64,000 bases of DNA from contig JALUXC010000024.1 of the NCBI GenBank assembly GCA_027019165.1, positions 124,001 to 188,000 on the forward strand, given 5' to 3'. Positions 21,541 through 29,699 of the stretch are shown here, piece by piece; position 1 is the first letter of the stretch; each line of letters opens with the position of its first letter. Source of the DNA: Pseudophaeobacter sp. (GTDB lineage: Bacteria; Pseudomonadota; Alphaproteobacteria; Rhodobacterales; Rhodobacteraceae). Made by a program: the position numbers and the translations under genes. The notes under the pieces were generated by a model, which was not told the DNA's origin, made no database searches, and saw only the letters and a program-made list of their open reading frames with translations.

Positions 21541-23238
21541 TTACGCGCCCACCACCTTGACCGAGTTGTTAGGGGACACTGTGACGGTGCCCATTTTCTT
21601 GATGTGGTTTTCAACGACGTCCCAGATCTGCGGACCTTCGGTGCCTTCGTTGACGCTGGCCCAGCCCGCGACGACATAGGATTTGGCGGGATCAATCGCT
21701 TCGCCGGTCTTCAGGAGCGTCATTTCAGTGATGCGCTCGCCTTGCGGTTTGGTGATGTCGATGCGGTAGCCCATGCCGCCGATCCGCACCATGTCACCGC
21801 CCTGTTGGTAATAAGGATCCGGGTTGAAGATGTTGTCGGCAACGTCTTCCAGGATCACCTTGATGAATTCCCCGGTCATCTCGGTCCGGTAGGCCGCGCC
21901 ATAGCTCATCGAGGTGACGTTCCAGATGTCTTCGCGGGTGATGTCATCGCCGGGCACCAGCGACGGCCCCCAGCGCACGCCCGGCGACATGGCAATATCG
22001 GCCTCACGTTCGCTCAAGAGCGCATCGCAGATCAGGTCGTCCCAGGTGCCGTTAAAGTTGCCGCGACGATAGAGCAGCGAGTCGGTCTGGCCGATCACCT
22101 CTTCCAGCTCGGCCTTGTAGGGCGCACGCTGCTCGTCGATCAGCTTGGTGACAACCGGGTCGGGCGCAATCACGTCCGAGAAGATCGGGATCAATTTGTG
22201 CTTGAGGCCCATCATCTGACCATCGCGCACATCCAGATCGACGCGGGATACGAACTTACCGTTCGACCCGGAGGCGATGATATGGGTCTTGCCCACCAGC
22301 ACCGGCTCGGGCAGCGCATCATGGGTGTGGCCCGACAGGATCACGTCGATGCCGGTGACGACGCTGGCCATCTTCTTGTCCACGTCGAAACCATTGTGCG
22401 ACAGGCAGACCACCACATCGGCGCCGGCTTCGCGCACCTCGTCCACCATGGCCTGCATGTTCTCGTCCCGGATCCCAAAGGAGTACTCGGGGAACATCCA
22501 GCCGGGGTTCGCAATCGGCATATAGGGGAAGGCTTGACCGATGACGGCAACCTTGGCCCCGCCGCGATCAAAGAACTTGTAGGGTTTGAAGAGTTCCGCT
22601 GGTTCGTCCCACTCGGCATCAAAGATGTTCTGACCCAGCGCCGCGAAAGGCAGCCCCTCGACGATCTCATTCACACGGTCCGAACCCAGGGTGAACTCCC
22701 AGTGGAAGGTCATCGCGTCGGGTTTGAGGGCGTTCATGACATTGACCATGTCCTGCCCTTCGGTCTTGTAGCAGGTCATCGAGCCGTGCCAGGTATCGCC
22801 GCCATCCAGCAGCAAGGCATCGGGCCGGTCCGCGCGGATGGCATTGATGACGGTCGACATGCGGTCCAGACCGCCTACGCGCCCATAGCCTTTGGCGAGG
22901 GAGGAAAAATCGTCATAGGTGAGCGCGTAAGCGGAGGGGCTGCCGTCGGCAATGCCATAGGCCTTGCGGAAGTCGGCACCGGTGATATGTGGCACCTGAC
23001 CCCGGTTCGCGCCCACCCCAAGGTTGATCGAGGGCTCGCGGAAATAGATCGGTTTCAGCTGCGCATGGATGTCAGTGACATGGATGATGCTGATGTTGCC
23101 GAAGGTATCGAACTCCAGCAACTGGTCCTGTGTCAGGCTCTGCTGCGCCGCAAGACGCCCCCAGTTGCCAAAGCCAGAAGCCCCGACCAGGGCAGAAGCG
23201 GCCATCGAAACCTGCAGAAAATCACGGCGCGAGATCAT
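21541..23238 (-). CDS. soxB: SoxB, thiosulfohydrolase
   Basis: The 565-aa Tat-exported protein (ISRRDFLQVSMAASALVG) has a metallophosphoesterase-type dinuclear Mn site: HVTDIHAQLKP, LLLDGGDTWHGS, CLSHNGFDVD and ILSGHTHDALPEP, plus the 5'-nucleotidase C-terminal domain. It hydrolyses the terminal sulfonate from SoxY-bound cysteine S-thiosulfonate as sulfate. It is full length. A hairpin in the soxA-soxB gap may lower its transcript level. Confidence 0.98.
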   Translation of the reverse strand: MISRRDFLQVSMAASALVGASGFGNWGRLAAQQSLTQDQLLEFDTFGNISIIHVTDIHAQLKPIYFREPSINLGVGANRGQVPHITGADFRKAYGIADGSPSAYALTYDDFSSLAKGYGRVGGLDRMSTVINAIRADRPDALLLDGGDTWHGSMTCYKTEGQDMVNVMNALKPDAMTFHWEFTLGSDRVNEIVEGLPFAALGQNIFDAEWDEPAELFKPYKFFDRGGAKVAVIGQAFPYMPIANPGWMFPEYSFGIRDENMQAMVDEVREAGADVVVCLSHNGFDVDKKMASVVTGIDVILSGHTHDALPEPVLVGKTHIIASGSNGKFVSRVDLDVRDGQMMGLKHKLIPIFSDVIAPDPVVTKLIDEQRAPYKAELEEVIGQTDSLLYRRGNFNGTWDDLICDALLSEREADIAMSPGVRWGPSLVPGDDITREDIWNVTSMSYGAAYRTEMTGEFIKVILEDVADNIFNPDPYYQQGGDMVRIGGMGYRIDITKPQGERITEMTLLKTGEAIDPAKSYVVAGWASVNEGTEGPQIWDVVENHIKKMGTVTVSPNNSVKVVGA

Positions 23239-23304
23239 GTTACTCTGATATCCTGTTTAAACATGCAAAATATTCGCATGTATGAATGTTAATGGTGCGA
23301 AACA

Positions 23305-23329
23305 CCCCGTGCCATCATATGACACGGGG
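23305..23329 (-). terminator. Hairpin between soxA and soxB
   Basis: CCCCGTG (23305-23311) pairs with CACGGGG (23323-23329) around an 11-nt loop. On the minus strand TGTTTC follows, a weak T-run. It probably attenuates rather than stops transcription, since soxB-soxF need the same promoter. Confidence 0.6.
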
Positions 23330-23341
23330 CATTCCTGAGGC

Positions 23342-24193
23342 TTAGTTACGAACCGACGGTCCTTCGACCGACAGACCGTTACCGCGCGAAGCGACATAGA
23401 GTTCCAGTGCGATGAAGTCGTCCGAACCGGGCTTGTAGGTCTCGGCGCGGGTGTCACGCACACAGCCTTTGAAACGCGCATGAACGGTGTTCAGTTTGGC
23501 GTTCTTGAGGCGGTAGGTCGGGAAACCGTTGATCTGACCCTGGCTGAGGTGATCGGCGCGGATCATCATGCCATAGCTGTCTTCGTGGCAGTTGGCGCAG
23601 GACAGTTCCAGCTGGCCGGTGCGGGTGTAGTACATTTCCTTGCCTTTTTCCCACGTTGCCTGAACCGGTCCGTCAATGGCCACGTTCACCGGCATGCCGC
23701 GCGACTGAACGGAGATCAGAGCCTCCATCGCCGCCATGTCACCGCCAGTGTATTTCCACTTCTTGGCGCCCATCTGGTTTTCGCGGCAGTCATTGATCTG
23801 CATCGCCAGAGTGCGCACTTCACCGGCCTGTTCGTTCCACTTGGGATAGACCGCGCGCACGCCCTTCATGCTGGTTTCGACATCCTCATGACAAGACGCA
23901 CAGGACTTACCCTCAGAGCCGTCAGCGGTGTCCCAGGCTTCCATCGCCTGATCTACAAAAACCATCGCCGGGTTTTCGAAATCATCCATCTGAAGCGCCT
24001 GGGTTTCATCCGAGCGGAAATGCCAACCCGACATCACCTCATCCATCACATCCGACAGGTGCGCCGGAGCAGCGGTCTTGGTCACCATCTGGATCTCGTC
24101 GTTGACCACCAGCGTGTCATCGTCCGGCTCCGCAAAGGCGGCCATCGGCAGGGTCAGCGCGGCGGCGATGGCAGTCATTGCCTTATAGTTCAT
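23342..24193 (-). CDS. soxA: SoxA, dihaem c-type cytochrome
   Basis: The 283-aa exported protein has two haem sites, CASCH (C98-H102) and CANCH (C199-H203), and the active-site cysteine C244 in FKGCVRDTR, which is persulfidated in known SoxA. It is thus the dihaem type. With SoxX it joins thiosulfate oxidatively to the carrier cysteine of SoxY. GGGAGGATAT upstream gives the ribosome site. Confidence 0.97.
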   Translation of the reverse strand: MNYKAMTAIAAALTLPMAAFAEPDDDTLVVNDEIQMVTKTAAPAHLSDVMDEVMSGWHFRSDETQALQMDDFENPAMVFVDQAMEAWDTADGSEGKSCASCHEDVETSMKGVRAVYPKWNEQAGEVRTLAMQINDCRENQMGAKKWKYTGGDMAAMEALISVQSRGMPVNVAIDGPVQATWEKGKEMYYTRTGQLELSCANCHEDSYGMMIRADHLSQGQINGFPTYRLKNAKLNTVHARFKGCVRDTRAETYKPGSDDFIALELYVASRGNGLSVEGPSVRN

Positions 24194-24270
24194 TCCATAT
24201 CCTCCCTTGGGTATCCACCTCGCCCACCGGAGTGGCGGACGAGGCGCTTGCCTTTGAGATCCGGACGGGA

Positions 24271-24600
24271 TCAGGCCATCTTGATCGATTTGGACGTGTC
24301 GTAGACCGAACCGTCATCGTCGTACCAGGTGAACTTGAAGTCACCGGCTTCGGGAACGGTTGCCTCGAATTCCATGTAAGGGTTGGTGGAAATCGCCGGT
24401 TCCATGGTCACGTCGATCACCATGGTGCCATTGAACTCACAAGTGAAACGGTTGATGATCGAACGCGGGATGGCGTTGCCTTCCTTGTCCTTGCGCTGGC
24501 CGCTTTCCATCTTGTGGCTGATCAGCGTCTTGATTGTGACAGCTTCGCCAGCAGCGGCTTTTTTCGGAACCTTGACGCGGGGTTTTACACCGGATGCCAT
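24271..24600 (-). CDS. soxZ: SoxZ, sulfur carrier partner
   Basis: The 109-aa protein is the immunoglobulin-fold partner of SoxY: KPRVKVPKKAAAGEAVTIKTLISHKMESG and the C-terminal FKFTWYDDDGSVYDTSKSI. It has no signal peptide and is exported with SoxY by the Tat route. Full family length. Confidence 0.97.
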   Translation of the reverse strand: MASGVKPRVKVPKKAAAGEAVTIKTLISHKMESGQRKDKEGNAIPRSIINRFTCEFNGTMVIDVTMEPAISTNPYMEFEATVPEAGDFKFTWYDDDGSVYDTSKSIKMA

Positions 24601-24641
24601 GTCTTATCTCCTTGATTTCGGAAAGGGATCGCGGGGGCCAA

Positions 24642-25061
24642 TCAGCCGCCGCAGCCTCCGATGGTCACTTTCACAGCGGCGCTTGCCTTGGCAAAGCTGC
24701 CATCTGCCAGCTTCGCAACGGCAACCACATCCTGGGTACCGGCCAGACGGATCCGGGTGGATGCGGACTGGCTGGCGGCGCCGGGACCGAAGTTGAATGT
24801 TGCAACGCCAGGGGTCGGGTTGCCAGTGGCCAGCACCATGATCGCGGTTGCGCCAGGGGCGCTGACCGAAATCGGAACCGTGTTGCCGTTTTCTGCAATC
24901 TCAGGTGCAGTCAGTTCGACACCGCTGTCGGACAGGTCAGCACCGCCGGTGAACTCGGCGATCATGTCCTCTGCCGCCGCGTTCACGCGGAAAGGCAGGA
25001 CCGTCAGCACGGCGGCGCCCAGGCCCATGGCCAGGGTCTCGCGACGTGAGAACTCCATCAT
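24642..25061 (-). CDS. soxY: SoxY, sulfur carrier protein
   Basis: The 139-aa protein has a Tat signal (FSRRETLAMGLGAAVLTVL) and ends in the carrier motif GGCGG with C137, to which intermediates are covalently bound. Two adjacent ATG codons (25061 and 25058) follow AGGAGACAA; either may be used. It is followed by soxZ after 41 bp. Confidence 0.98.
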   Translation of the reverse strand: MMEFSRRETLAMGLGAAVLTVLPFRVNAAAEDMIAEFTGGADLSDSGVELTAPEIAENGNTVPISVSAPGATAIMVLATGNPTPGVATFNFGPGAASQSASTRIRLAGTQDVVAVAKLADGSFAKASAAVKVTIGGCGG

Positions 25062-25107
25062 TTGTCTCCTTTGACTTCGCTCGGACAGGCAGCGTTCAGC
25101 TGCTGTC

Positions 25108-25584
25108 TCACTCTTCCTTCAGCGTCGCGAGGAACGCGACGACATCTTCAATTTCCTGGGCGGTCAGGATCGGCGGCAGCGGTTCGGTGCCAGCCTTGCC
25201 GGTGTAGGCATCGCCCGGACGGATGAACCCGTCGACCTTGTAAAACGCAGGCATCATGGTGCCCTCAAAGGTCATCTTGGCGTTGGCAACCAGACCGCGC
25301 AGTTCTGCTTCGCTCCAGCGATCACCGGCGCCATCCAGCATCGGGCCGATCTCCCCATGGAACGGCACATCGGACAAAGCCGTGACAGCATGACAAGCAA
25401 CGCAGTTGCCCTTTTTCTTGCTGCCGACGATCAAAGCGCCGTTCGCCGCATCTCCGGCAACCCCGGTCAACGAGGCGGCGACGGCGCCGTCTTCGTTATA
25501 CTGCACGTCCTTAGGCGCGACCTCGCCCGCCTGTGACATGGTCCCGGCCAGACACATGGCCAGTGTCAGAGATAGTCTCTTCAT
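25108..25584 (-). CDS. soxX: SoxX, monohaem c-type cytochrome
   Basis: The 158-aa exported protein (signal peptide ending near TMSQAGE) has one haem site, CVACH, and a likely axial Met in EGTMMPAFY. It is the partner of SoxA. The start at 25584 has GGGAGGAACC upstream and gives a signal peptide; the longer upstream frame is noncoding. The 124-bp gap to soxW holds a palindromic operator candidate and probably the promoter of soxXYZABCDEF. Confidence 0.96.
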   Translation of the reverse strand: MKRLSLTLAMCLAGTMSQAGEVAPKDVQYNEDGAVAASLTGVAGDAANGALIVGSKKKGNCVACHAVTALSDVPFHGEIGPMLDGAGDRWSEAELRGLVANAKMTFEGTMMPAFYKVDGFIRPGDAYTGKAGTEPLPPILTAQEIEDVVAFLATLKEE

Positions 25585-25670
25585 GGTTCCTCCCGTTGGC
25601 TGCCACACCGAAGTGGCCTGCTTAGCTATTGCATACCGTAGGCCACCGAAGCCCCCGGACGCAACAACAA

Positions 25671-25686
25671 ATTCATTAATGTGAAT
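25671..25686. promoter_or_regulatory. Putative SoxR operator in the soxW-soxX gap
   Basis: ATTC-ATTAATGT-GAAT is an exact match to ATTC-N8-GAAT, the operator form I recall for the related ArsR-type persulfide sensor SqrR of Rhodobacter capsulatus. It is the core of a longer perfect inverted repeat (25669-25675 with 25682-25688). It lies about 90 bp upstream of soxX, in the gap known to bind SoxR in Paracoccus-type clusters. Confidence 0.65.
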
Positions 25687-25708
25687 TTTTCTCTTATTGC
25701 GAATTTGA

Positions 25709-26311
25709 TCAGTCCGTTGATCCATTGTTGCGTTCCTGAATTCGGCGCGCGTGATATCTTTGGAAATCTTCCCCGTTTTCAAGCTCATACCGCTTTTCGT
25801 TGACCCAGGTAAACATGTCCAGCGTCGTACCCGGACCAAAGGCCCCCGGCATCACCGAGACCGCAGCCCGAACCGCAGTCTGATCCTCGGCGACCGTTTC
25901 GGGCAGGAACAGAATCGTGGGCGTAAACAGGATCCCCCACTTTCTCGCCATGTCCCGCTCCGGCAGGGTTTCGCCATCGAAATCCGTAACCTCGGTCGAG
26001 CCATGCAGGTTCAGCTGCACAACGAAATAGTTCTCATCGATGTAACGGCTGATCTCTGGCCGCGGGAAAACCTCTTCGTGCATTTTGGTACAGTAGATGC
26101 AGCCACGCTGTTCAAAGAAAAGCACGAGACGTTTGCCTTCGGAATTGGCTTCTTCGAGGTCCTCCTGAAGGTCCTTGAATGTGTCTCGCATCCAGGAGGT
26201 TTTGTGCAGCCCGTCATCGCCCAGTTCAACCGCAGCGACCGGCATGGCAAGAAGCAAGCCAAATGCACAGGCTGCAAGGGGCACCGCAACAAGATCCAAC
26301 AGTCGTTTCAT
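25709..26311 (-). CDS. soxW: SoxW, periplasmic thioredoxin-like protein
   Basis: The 200-aa protein has an N-terminal signal or anchor helix (residues ~7-27) and a thioredoxin fold with C71-I-Y-C74 (FFEQRGCIYCTKMHEEVFP) and the cis-Pro in LFTPTILFL. It is thought to receive electrons from SoxV to keep SoxY reduced. It follows soxV by 66 bp. Confidence 0.93.
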   Translation of the reverse strand: MKRLLDLVAVPLAACAFGLLLAMPVAAVELGDDGLHKTSWMRDTFKDLQEDLEEANSEGKRLVLFFEQRGCIYCTKMHEEVFPRPEISRYIDENYFVVQLNLHGSTEVTDFDGETLPERDMARKWGILFTPTILFLPETVAEDQTAVRAAVSVMPGAFGPGTTLDMFTWVNEKRYELENGEDFQRYHARRIQERNNGSTD

Positions 26312-26377
26312 TGCACTCTCTCTCCCTGTTTGTTCTGCAGGCTAGTGCGCCTATCCCACAGGCGCGTCTGGCCCCTG

Positions 26378-27115
26378 TCAGCCGATTGAGGCCAACCCCG
26401 GCACCCATCGGATCATGGCATCGGCGATGTAGGTCACACCGCCTGTCACGATCAAAACCGCGAACAGGATCAGCATAGCACCCATCGCCTTTTCCACCCA
26501 AGCAAAAGCCGCGCGATGGCGCGCAACCCAGGCCAGAAAAGGTTTGGCGAAAAAGGCCGCCACAATAAAGGGCATCGTCATCCCGATCCCATAGACCAGC
26601 AAGAGCACGCCTCCTCGCCAGACCTCTCCCATTCCAGAGGCGATCATGAGGATCGACGCCAGCGCCGGCCCCACGCAGGGCGTCCAGCCAAATCCAAAGG
26701 CAAGCCCCATCAGATAGGCCCCGATCACTGTCGATGGCTCGGCTGAGCTTTCCAGGCGCGCCTCACGGTACAGCAGCGGAATACGCACGACCCCGAGGAA
26801 GTGCAGACCGAACACAACCAGCAGCGCGGCGGCGGCATAGGCCAGGATATCCATATATTGGCCAAAGAGCTGACCCAGCGCCGTGGCGCCCATGCCCATC
26901 AGCATGAAAACCGTCGTTACTCCGGCGGCAAAACAAAAAGCCGACAGGATCAGACGCCGCTGCGCGCCCGGCGCAATCGCCCCGTCATCGCGCAGTTCCG
27001 CCATGGAGAGCCCCCCCATATACGACAGGTAAAAAGGCACCATCGGCAGGATACAGGGGGTAAAGAAGCTCAAAAGCCCGGCAAACAGAGCGCCAAAGTA
27101 GGAGATTTCGAGCAT
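26378..27115 (-). CDS. soxV: SoxV, CcdA/DsbD-type electron-transfer membrane protein
   Basis: The 245-aa protein has six membrane helices and the CcdA cysteines in FFTPCILPMVPFY and FGWTPCVGPALA. It passes electrons from cytoplasmic thioredoxin across the membrane to SoxW. The start at 27115 was chosen because the CcdA N-terminus follows and GAGGCTGAA lies upstream; an earlier ATG at 27163 would add 16 non-family residues. Confidence 0.94.
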   Translation of the reverse strand: MLEISYFGALFAGLLSFFTPCILPMVPFYLSYMGGLSMAELRDDGAIAPGAQRRLILSAFCFAAGVTTVFMLMGMGATALGQLFGQYMDILAYAAAALLVVFGLHFLGVVRIPLLYREARLESSAEPSTVIGAYLMGLAFGFGWTPCVGPALASILMIASGMGEVWRGGVLLLVYGIGMTMPFIVAAFFAKPFLAWVARHRAAFAWVEKAMGAMLILFAVLIVTGGVTYIADAMIRWVPGLASIG

Positions 27116-27164
27116 TTCAGCCTCATTTATGGTCAATTGCACGGCTGAAATGCCGCGCCGCACC

Positions 27165-27193
27165 TTGTCTCATTCACATATTCAAATTATGTT
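27165..27193 (+). promoter_or_regulatory. Putative soxS-soxR promoter
   Basis: TTGTCT (27165-27170) and TATGTT (27188-27193) are separated by exactly 17 bp, each 4 of 6 to sigma-70 consensus. The spacer is filled by an operator-like ATTC-N8-AAAT. Support is by position and spacing only. Confidence 0.45.
27172..27187. promoter_or_regulatory. Putative SoxR operator in the soxS-soxV gap
   Basis: ATTC-ACATATTC-AAAT matches ATTC-N8-GAAT at 7 of 8 fixed positions. It lies between the -35 and -10 boxes of the proposed soxS promoter and upstream of divergent soxV, the other gap where SoxR binding is known in Paracoccus-type clusters. Confidence 0.5.
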
Positions 27194-27252
27194 GTGCTTC
27201 ACAGTACAACCAGTTTGTTCCAACATCGTCAACGGACTCTTTCGGCTCTGAC

Positions 27253-27681
27253 ATGACGCATACCGTTTTTCATAGCGGGGCATTCAAGATCGCCCCGATG
27301 CTGCGCCTTTGGCTCGCAGCCTGCCTGGTTCTGACGCTTGGCATGCTGGCGGCACCTGCGCGCGCGGTTGAACTGGTTATGGTGGAACAGCACGGTTGTG
27401 AATGGTGCGCCCGCTGGAACGAAGAGATCGCACCGATCTACCCAAAGACTGCTGAAGGTGCATTCGCGCCACTGCGCCGTGTGGATCTGCGCGACCTTCC
27501 GCCGGACCTGAACACCACACGTCGCGTCAATTTTACCCCGACCTTCTTGATCGTAAAGGAAGGGCGTGAGATTGCGCGTCTCGAGGGATATCCGGGCGAA
27601 GATTTTTTCTGGCCCCTGCTTGAAGCGATGCTGCGCGATCACGCAGGGTTTGCGCCAGACATTGAAGGCAACGGCAGCTAA
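27253..27681 (+). CDS. soxS: SoxS, periplasmic thiol-disulfide protein
   Basis: The 142-aa product has a signal peptide (core LRLWLAACLVLTLGMLAAPARA) and a small thioredoxin-like domain with C49-E-W-C52 (VEQHGCEWCARWNEEI) and cis-Pro in NFTPTFLIV. SoxS reactivates SoxYZ in Paracoccus. The start is uncertain: ATG at 27298 would begin directly with the signal peptide and fits the usual length better; neither start has a strong ribosome site. It precedes soxR by 82 bp. Confidence 0.88.
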   Translation: MTHTVFHSGAFKIAPMLRLWLAACLVLTLGMLAAPARAVELVMVEQHGCEWCARWNEEIAPIYPKTAEGAFAPLRRVDLRDLPPDLNTTRRVNFTPTFLIVKEGREIARLEGYPGEDFFWPLLEAMLRDHAGFAPDIEGNGS

Positions 27682-27763
27682 CGACGCCCTGACATCAAGG
27701 GCCTGCCGTGGCAAGTGAATTTGAACATGCAGCGCAACAGGCGCTGCACACAGGAGAACGAAC

Positions 27764-28105
27764 ATGGGGCTGCCGAAGTTTTCGGTCGATATGGCAGATG
27801 ACGAACTGGAGAAAATGGTGGACAGTGCCACCACGGCCTCCAACTTTCTCAAGGCGATCAGCCACGAAGGACGGCTGATGATCCTGTGTCACCTCGTCAC
27901 CGGCGAAAAATCCGTCACCGAGCTGGAAGAACTCCTGTCGGCCCGTCAGGCGGCGGTTTCCCAGCAATTGTCCCGCCTGCGCCTTGAAGGCCTGGTGGTG
28001 CCGCGCCGCGAAGGCAAGACCATCTACTACAGGCTGGCAGATGACCGCCCGCGCCGCATCCTCGAAGTGGTATACGACCTCTTCTGCAACAAGGATGAAG
28101 ACTGA
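27764..28105 (+). CDS. soxR: SoxR, ArsR-family repressor of sox
   Basis: The 113-aa winged-helix protein (ISHEGRLMILCHLVTGEKSVTELEELL, RQAAVSQQLSRLRLEGLV, GKTIYYRLADDRPRRIL) carries two cysteines, C42 and C108. Their spacing matches the pair that forms a tetrasulfide bridge in the persulfide sensor SqrR, so it probably senses sulfane sulfur and then leaves its operators. CAGGAGAACGAAC gives the ribosome site. Candidate operators are at 25671 and 27172. Confidence 0.93.
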   Translation: MGLPKFSVDMADDELEKMVDSATTASNFLKAISHEGRLMILCHLVTGEKSVTELEELLSARQAAVSQQLSRLRLEGLVVPRREGKTIYYRLADDRPRRILEVVYDLFCNKDED

Positions 28106-28453
28106 CCGCCTCCGCTGGTCTCTCAGCGAGGGAGCAAACCCTACATCGCCAGACTGCACAGAGGTGCACGGAAACGGTGACACTCAACCGTGTTCGATGC
28201 CCGCAACGGGTTTGCGACCACAGCCCCACGGCAACCGGCCTTCTGTTTGGGAAAGCACGCTTGCGGACTGATCATCAGACCGTATTCCAACCAATCGGTT
28301 CCCCCTTTCACGGCCGGCCCCTTTCATTCAGGCATCGCCTGGTCAGCGGCAACTGCAAGCCATGCACACCGCCGGGCCTTTGTCCGGGCACTTGCATAGG
28401 TATGCCGGTTTCTGCATGACTGGTGGAACGACAACAACCGGAGGGAGGGCCGG
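28106..28453 (+). other. Intergenic region soxR-soxT
   Basis: This 348-bp stretch holds no convincing gene; short frames in it lack a ribosome site and family resemblance. A weak hairpin follows the soxR stop (CGCTG/CAGCG near 28113). No clear operator like those at 25671 and 27172 was seen. It probably carries the soxT promoter. Confidence 0.4.
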
Positions 28454-29512
28454 ATGTTCGACTTTGTGACAGAGCACCATCTTGCTGCGCTGGCCGGTCT
28501 TGGCGGAGGCGTCCTGCTAGGCCTTGCTGCCCGGCTCGGCCGGTTCTGCACGCTGGGCGCCATCGAAGACATTCTTTACGGTGGGTCCACCCTGCGCATG
28601 CGGATGTGGATTCTGGCGATTGGCGTTGCCGTATTTGGCAGTTTTTCCCTGATAGGTCTCGGGCTTCTGGAGGCAGGCGAGAGCTATTATCTCAGCATCC
28701 GCTGGATGCCGGTCGCCTCAATCCTGGGTGGATTGATGTTTGGCTATGGCATGGCACTTAGCGGCAACTGCGGATATGGCGCCATCGCACGGCTGGGCGG
28801 AGGTGATCTGCGGAGTTTTGTCATCGTGCTGGTCATGGGGGTCTCGACCTATGTCGTGTTGAGCGGCCCTCTGGCCCCGTTGCGAAACTTTTTCTTTGAA
28901 CAGCAGCTTGTGACCAACGAGGTGCCGCCGGGTCTCGCCCATCATGCATCCGCCATGACCGGATTGTCCCTTCACAGCATCGGGATGACCATCGGCCTGC
29001 TGATCATGATCGGCGCCATGGCCGGGCGTGAATTGCGGGAGGACCGCAAAGCCATCTTCTGGTCCGTAGTGGTCGGACTTGCCGTCATCTCGGGCTGGGG
29101 GTTCACCACGCAGGTGAATACCGTGGGCTTTGAAGCGCTTCCGGTCGTCTCTCATTCCTTCTCGGCCCCCCTGGGCGAGACAATCCTGTGGACCATGACC
29201 GGCAGCCTGCGCCCGCTGTCCTTTGCGGTTGGCTCCATCGCCGGGGTCTGGGCCGGGGCTTTCATCGGCTCGCTTATCAAGGGGCATTTTCGCTGGGAAG
29301 CCTGCGAAGACCCCCGCGAATTGCGGCGTCAGATCCTCGGTGCCGGTATCATGGGCGCGGGCGCGGTGATTGCGCTTGGCTGCACTGTGGGTCAGGGCCT
29401 TAGCGCGTTTTCCCTGCTCGCCGTCTCAGCGCCAGTCACCTTCCTGTCGATCTTTGCTGGGGCAGCTTTTGGCCTGCGCCAGTTGATCGAAGGGTTTCGC
29501 CCAGCCGAATAA
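28454..29512 (+). CDS. soxT: YeeE/YedE-family sulfur-compound permease (SoxT-like)
   Basis: The 352-aa protein has about nine to ten membrane helices and the three cysteine motifs of YeeE/YedE channels: RLGRFCTLGAIEDI, ALSGNCGYGAIARLGGG and ALGCTVGQGLSAFS. Family members import thiosulfate or other sulfur compounds. Its position beside soxR matches soxT of Paracoccus clusters, though there it lies on the other side of soxR. GGAGGGAGGGCCGG precedes the ATG. Confidence 0.85.
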   Translation: MFDFVTEHHLAALAGLGGGVLLGLAARLGRFCTLGAIEDILYGGSTLRMRMWILAIGVAVFGSFSLIGLGLLEAGESYYLSIRWMPVASILGGLMFGYGMALSGNCGYGAIARLGGGDLRSFVIVLVMGVSTYVVLSGPLAPLRNFFFEQQLVTNEVPPGLAHHASAMTGLSLHSIGMTIGLLIMIGAMAGRELREDRKAIFWSVVVGLAVISGWGFTTQVNTVGFEALPVVSHSFSAPLGETILWTMTGSLRPLSFAVGSIAGVWAGAFIGSLIKGHFRWEACEDPRELRRQILGAGIMGAGAVIALGCTVGQGLSAFSLLAVSAPVTFLSIFAGAAFGLRQLIEGFRPAE

Positions 29513-29618
29513 AGGGCGCCTTTTGCCGTCGACAGCCCACAGAGCTTGGAACACAGCGCTTGGGACACAGCCGCAACCCAAAGTTGATTGCAGTGACATT
29601 TCGGTTAAACTTCGACTG

Positions 29619-29636
29619 GCGTCACGCACCTGTTAC
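29619..29636 (+). promoter_or_regulatory. Putative Pho box upstream of phoX
   Basis: Two direct repeats, GCGTCAC (29619-29625) and CTGTTAC (29630-29636), separated by 4 bp, match the CTGTCAC-type PhoB half-site at 5 and 6 of 7 positions. It ends 63 bp before the phoX ATG. Confidence 0.6.
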
Positions 29637-29699
29637 AGACTCGCGCGAAAGAGCGACGGGCCGACACGGCGTCGGCGCTCGGACACTCAGGAGCAAGCC

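Noticed and set aside
20231-23292. Long open frames opposite soxC and soxB
   Set aside because: Same effect of GC-rich third positions; they lack ribosome sites and family motifs.
28190-28399. Small open frame of 69 codons between soxR and soxT
   Set aside because: No ribosome site, no signal or domain, and composition like noncoding DNA.
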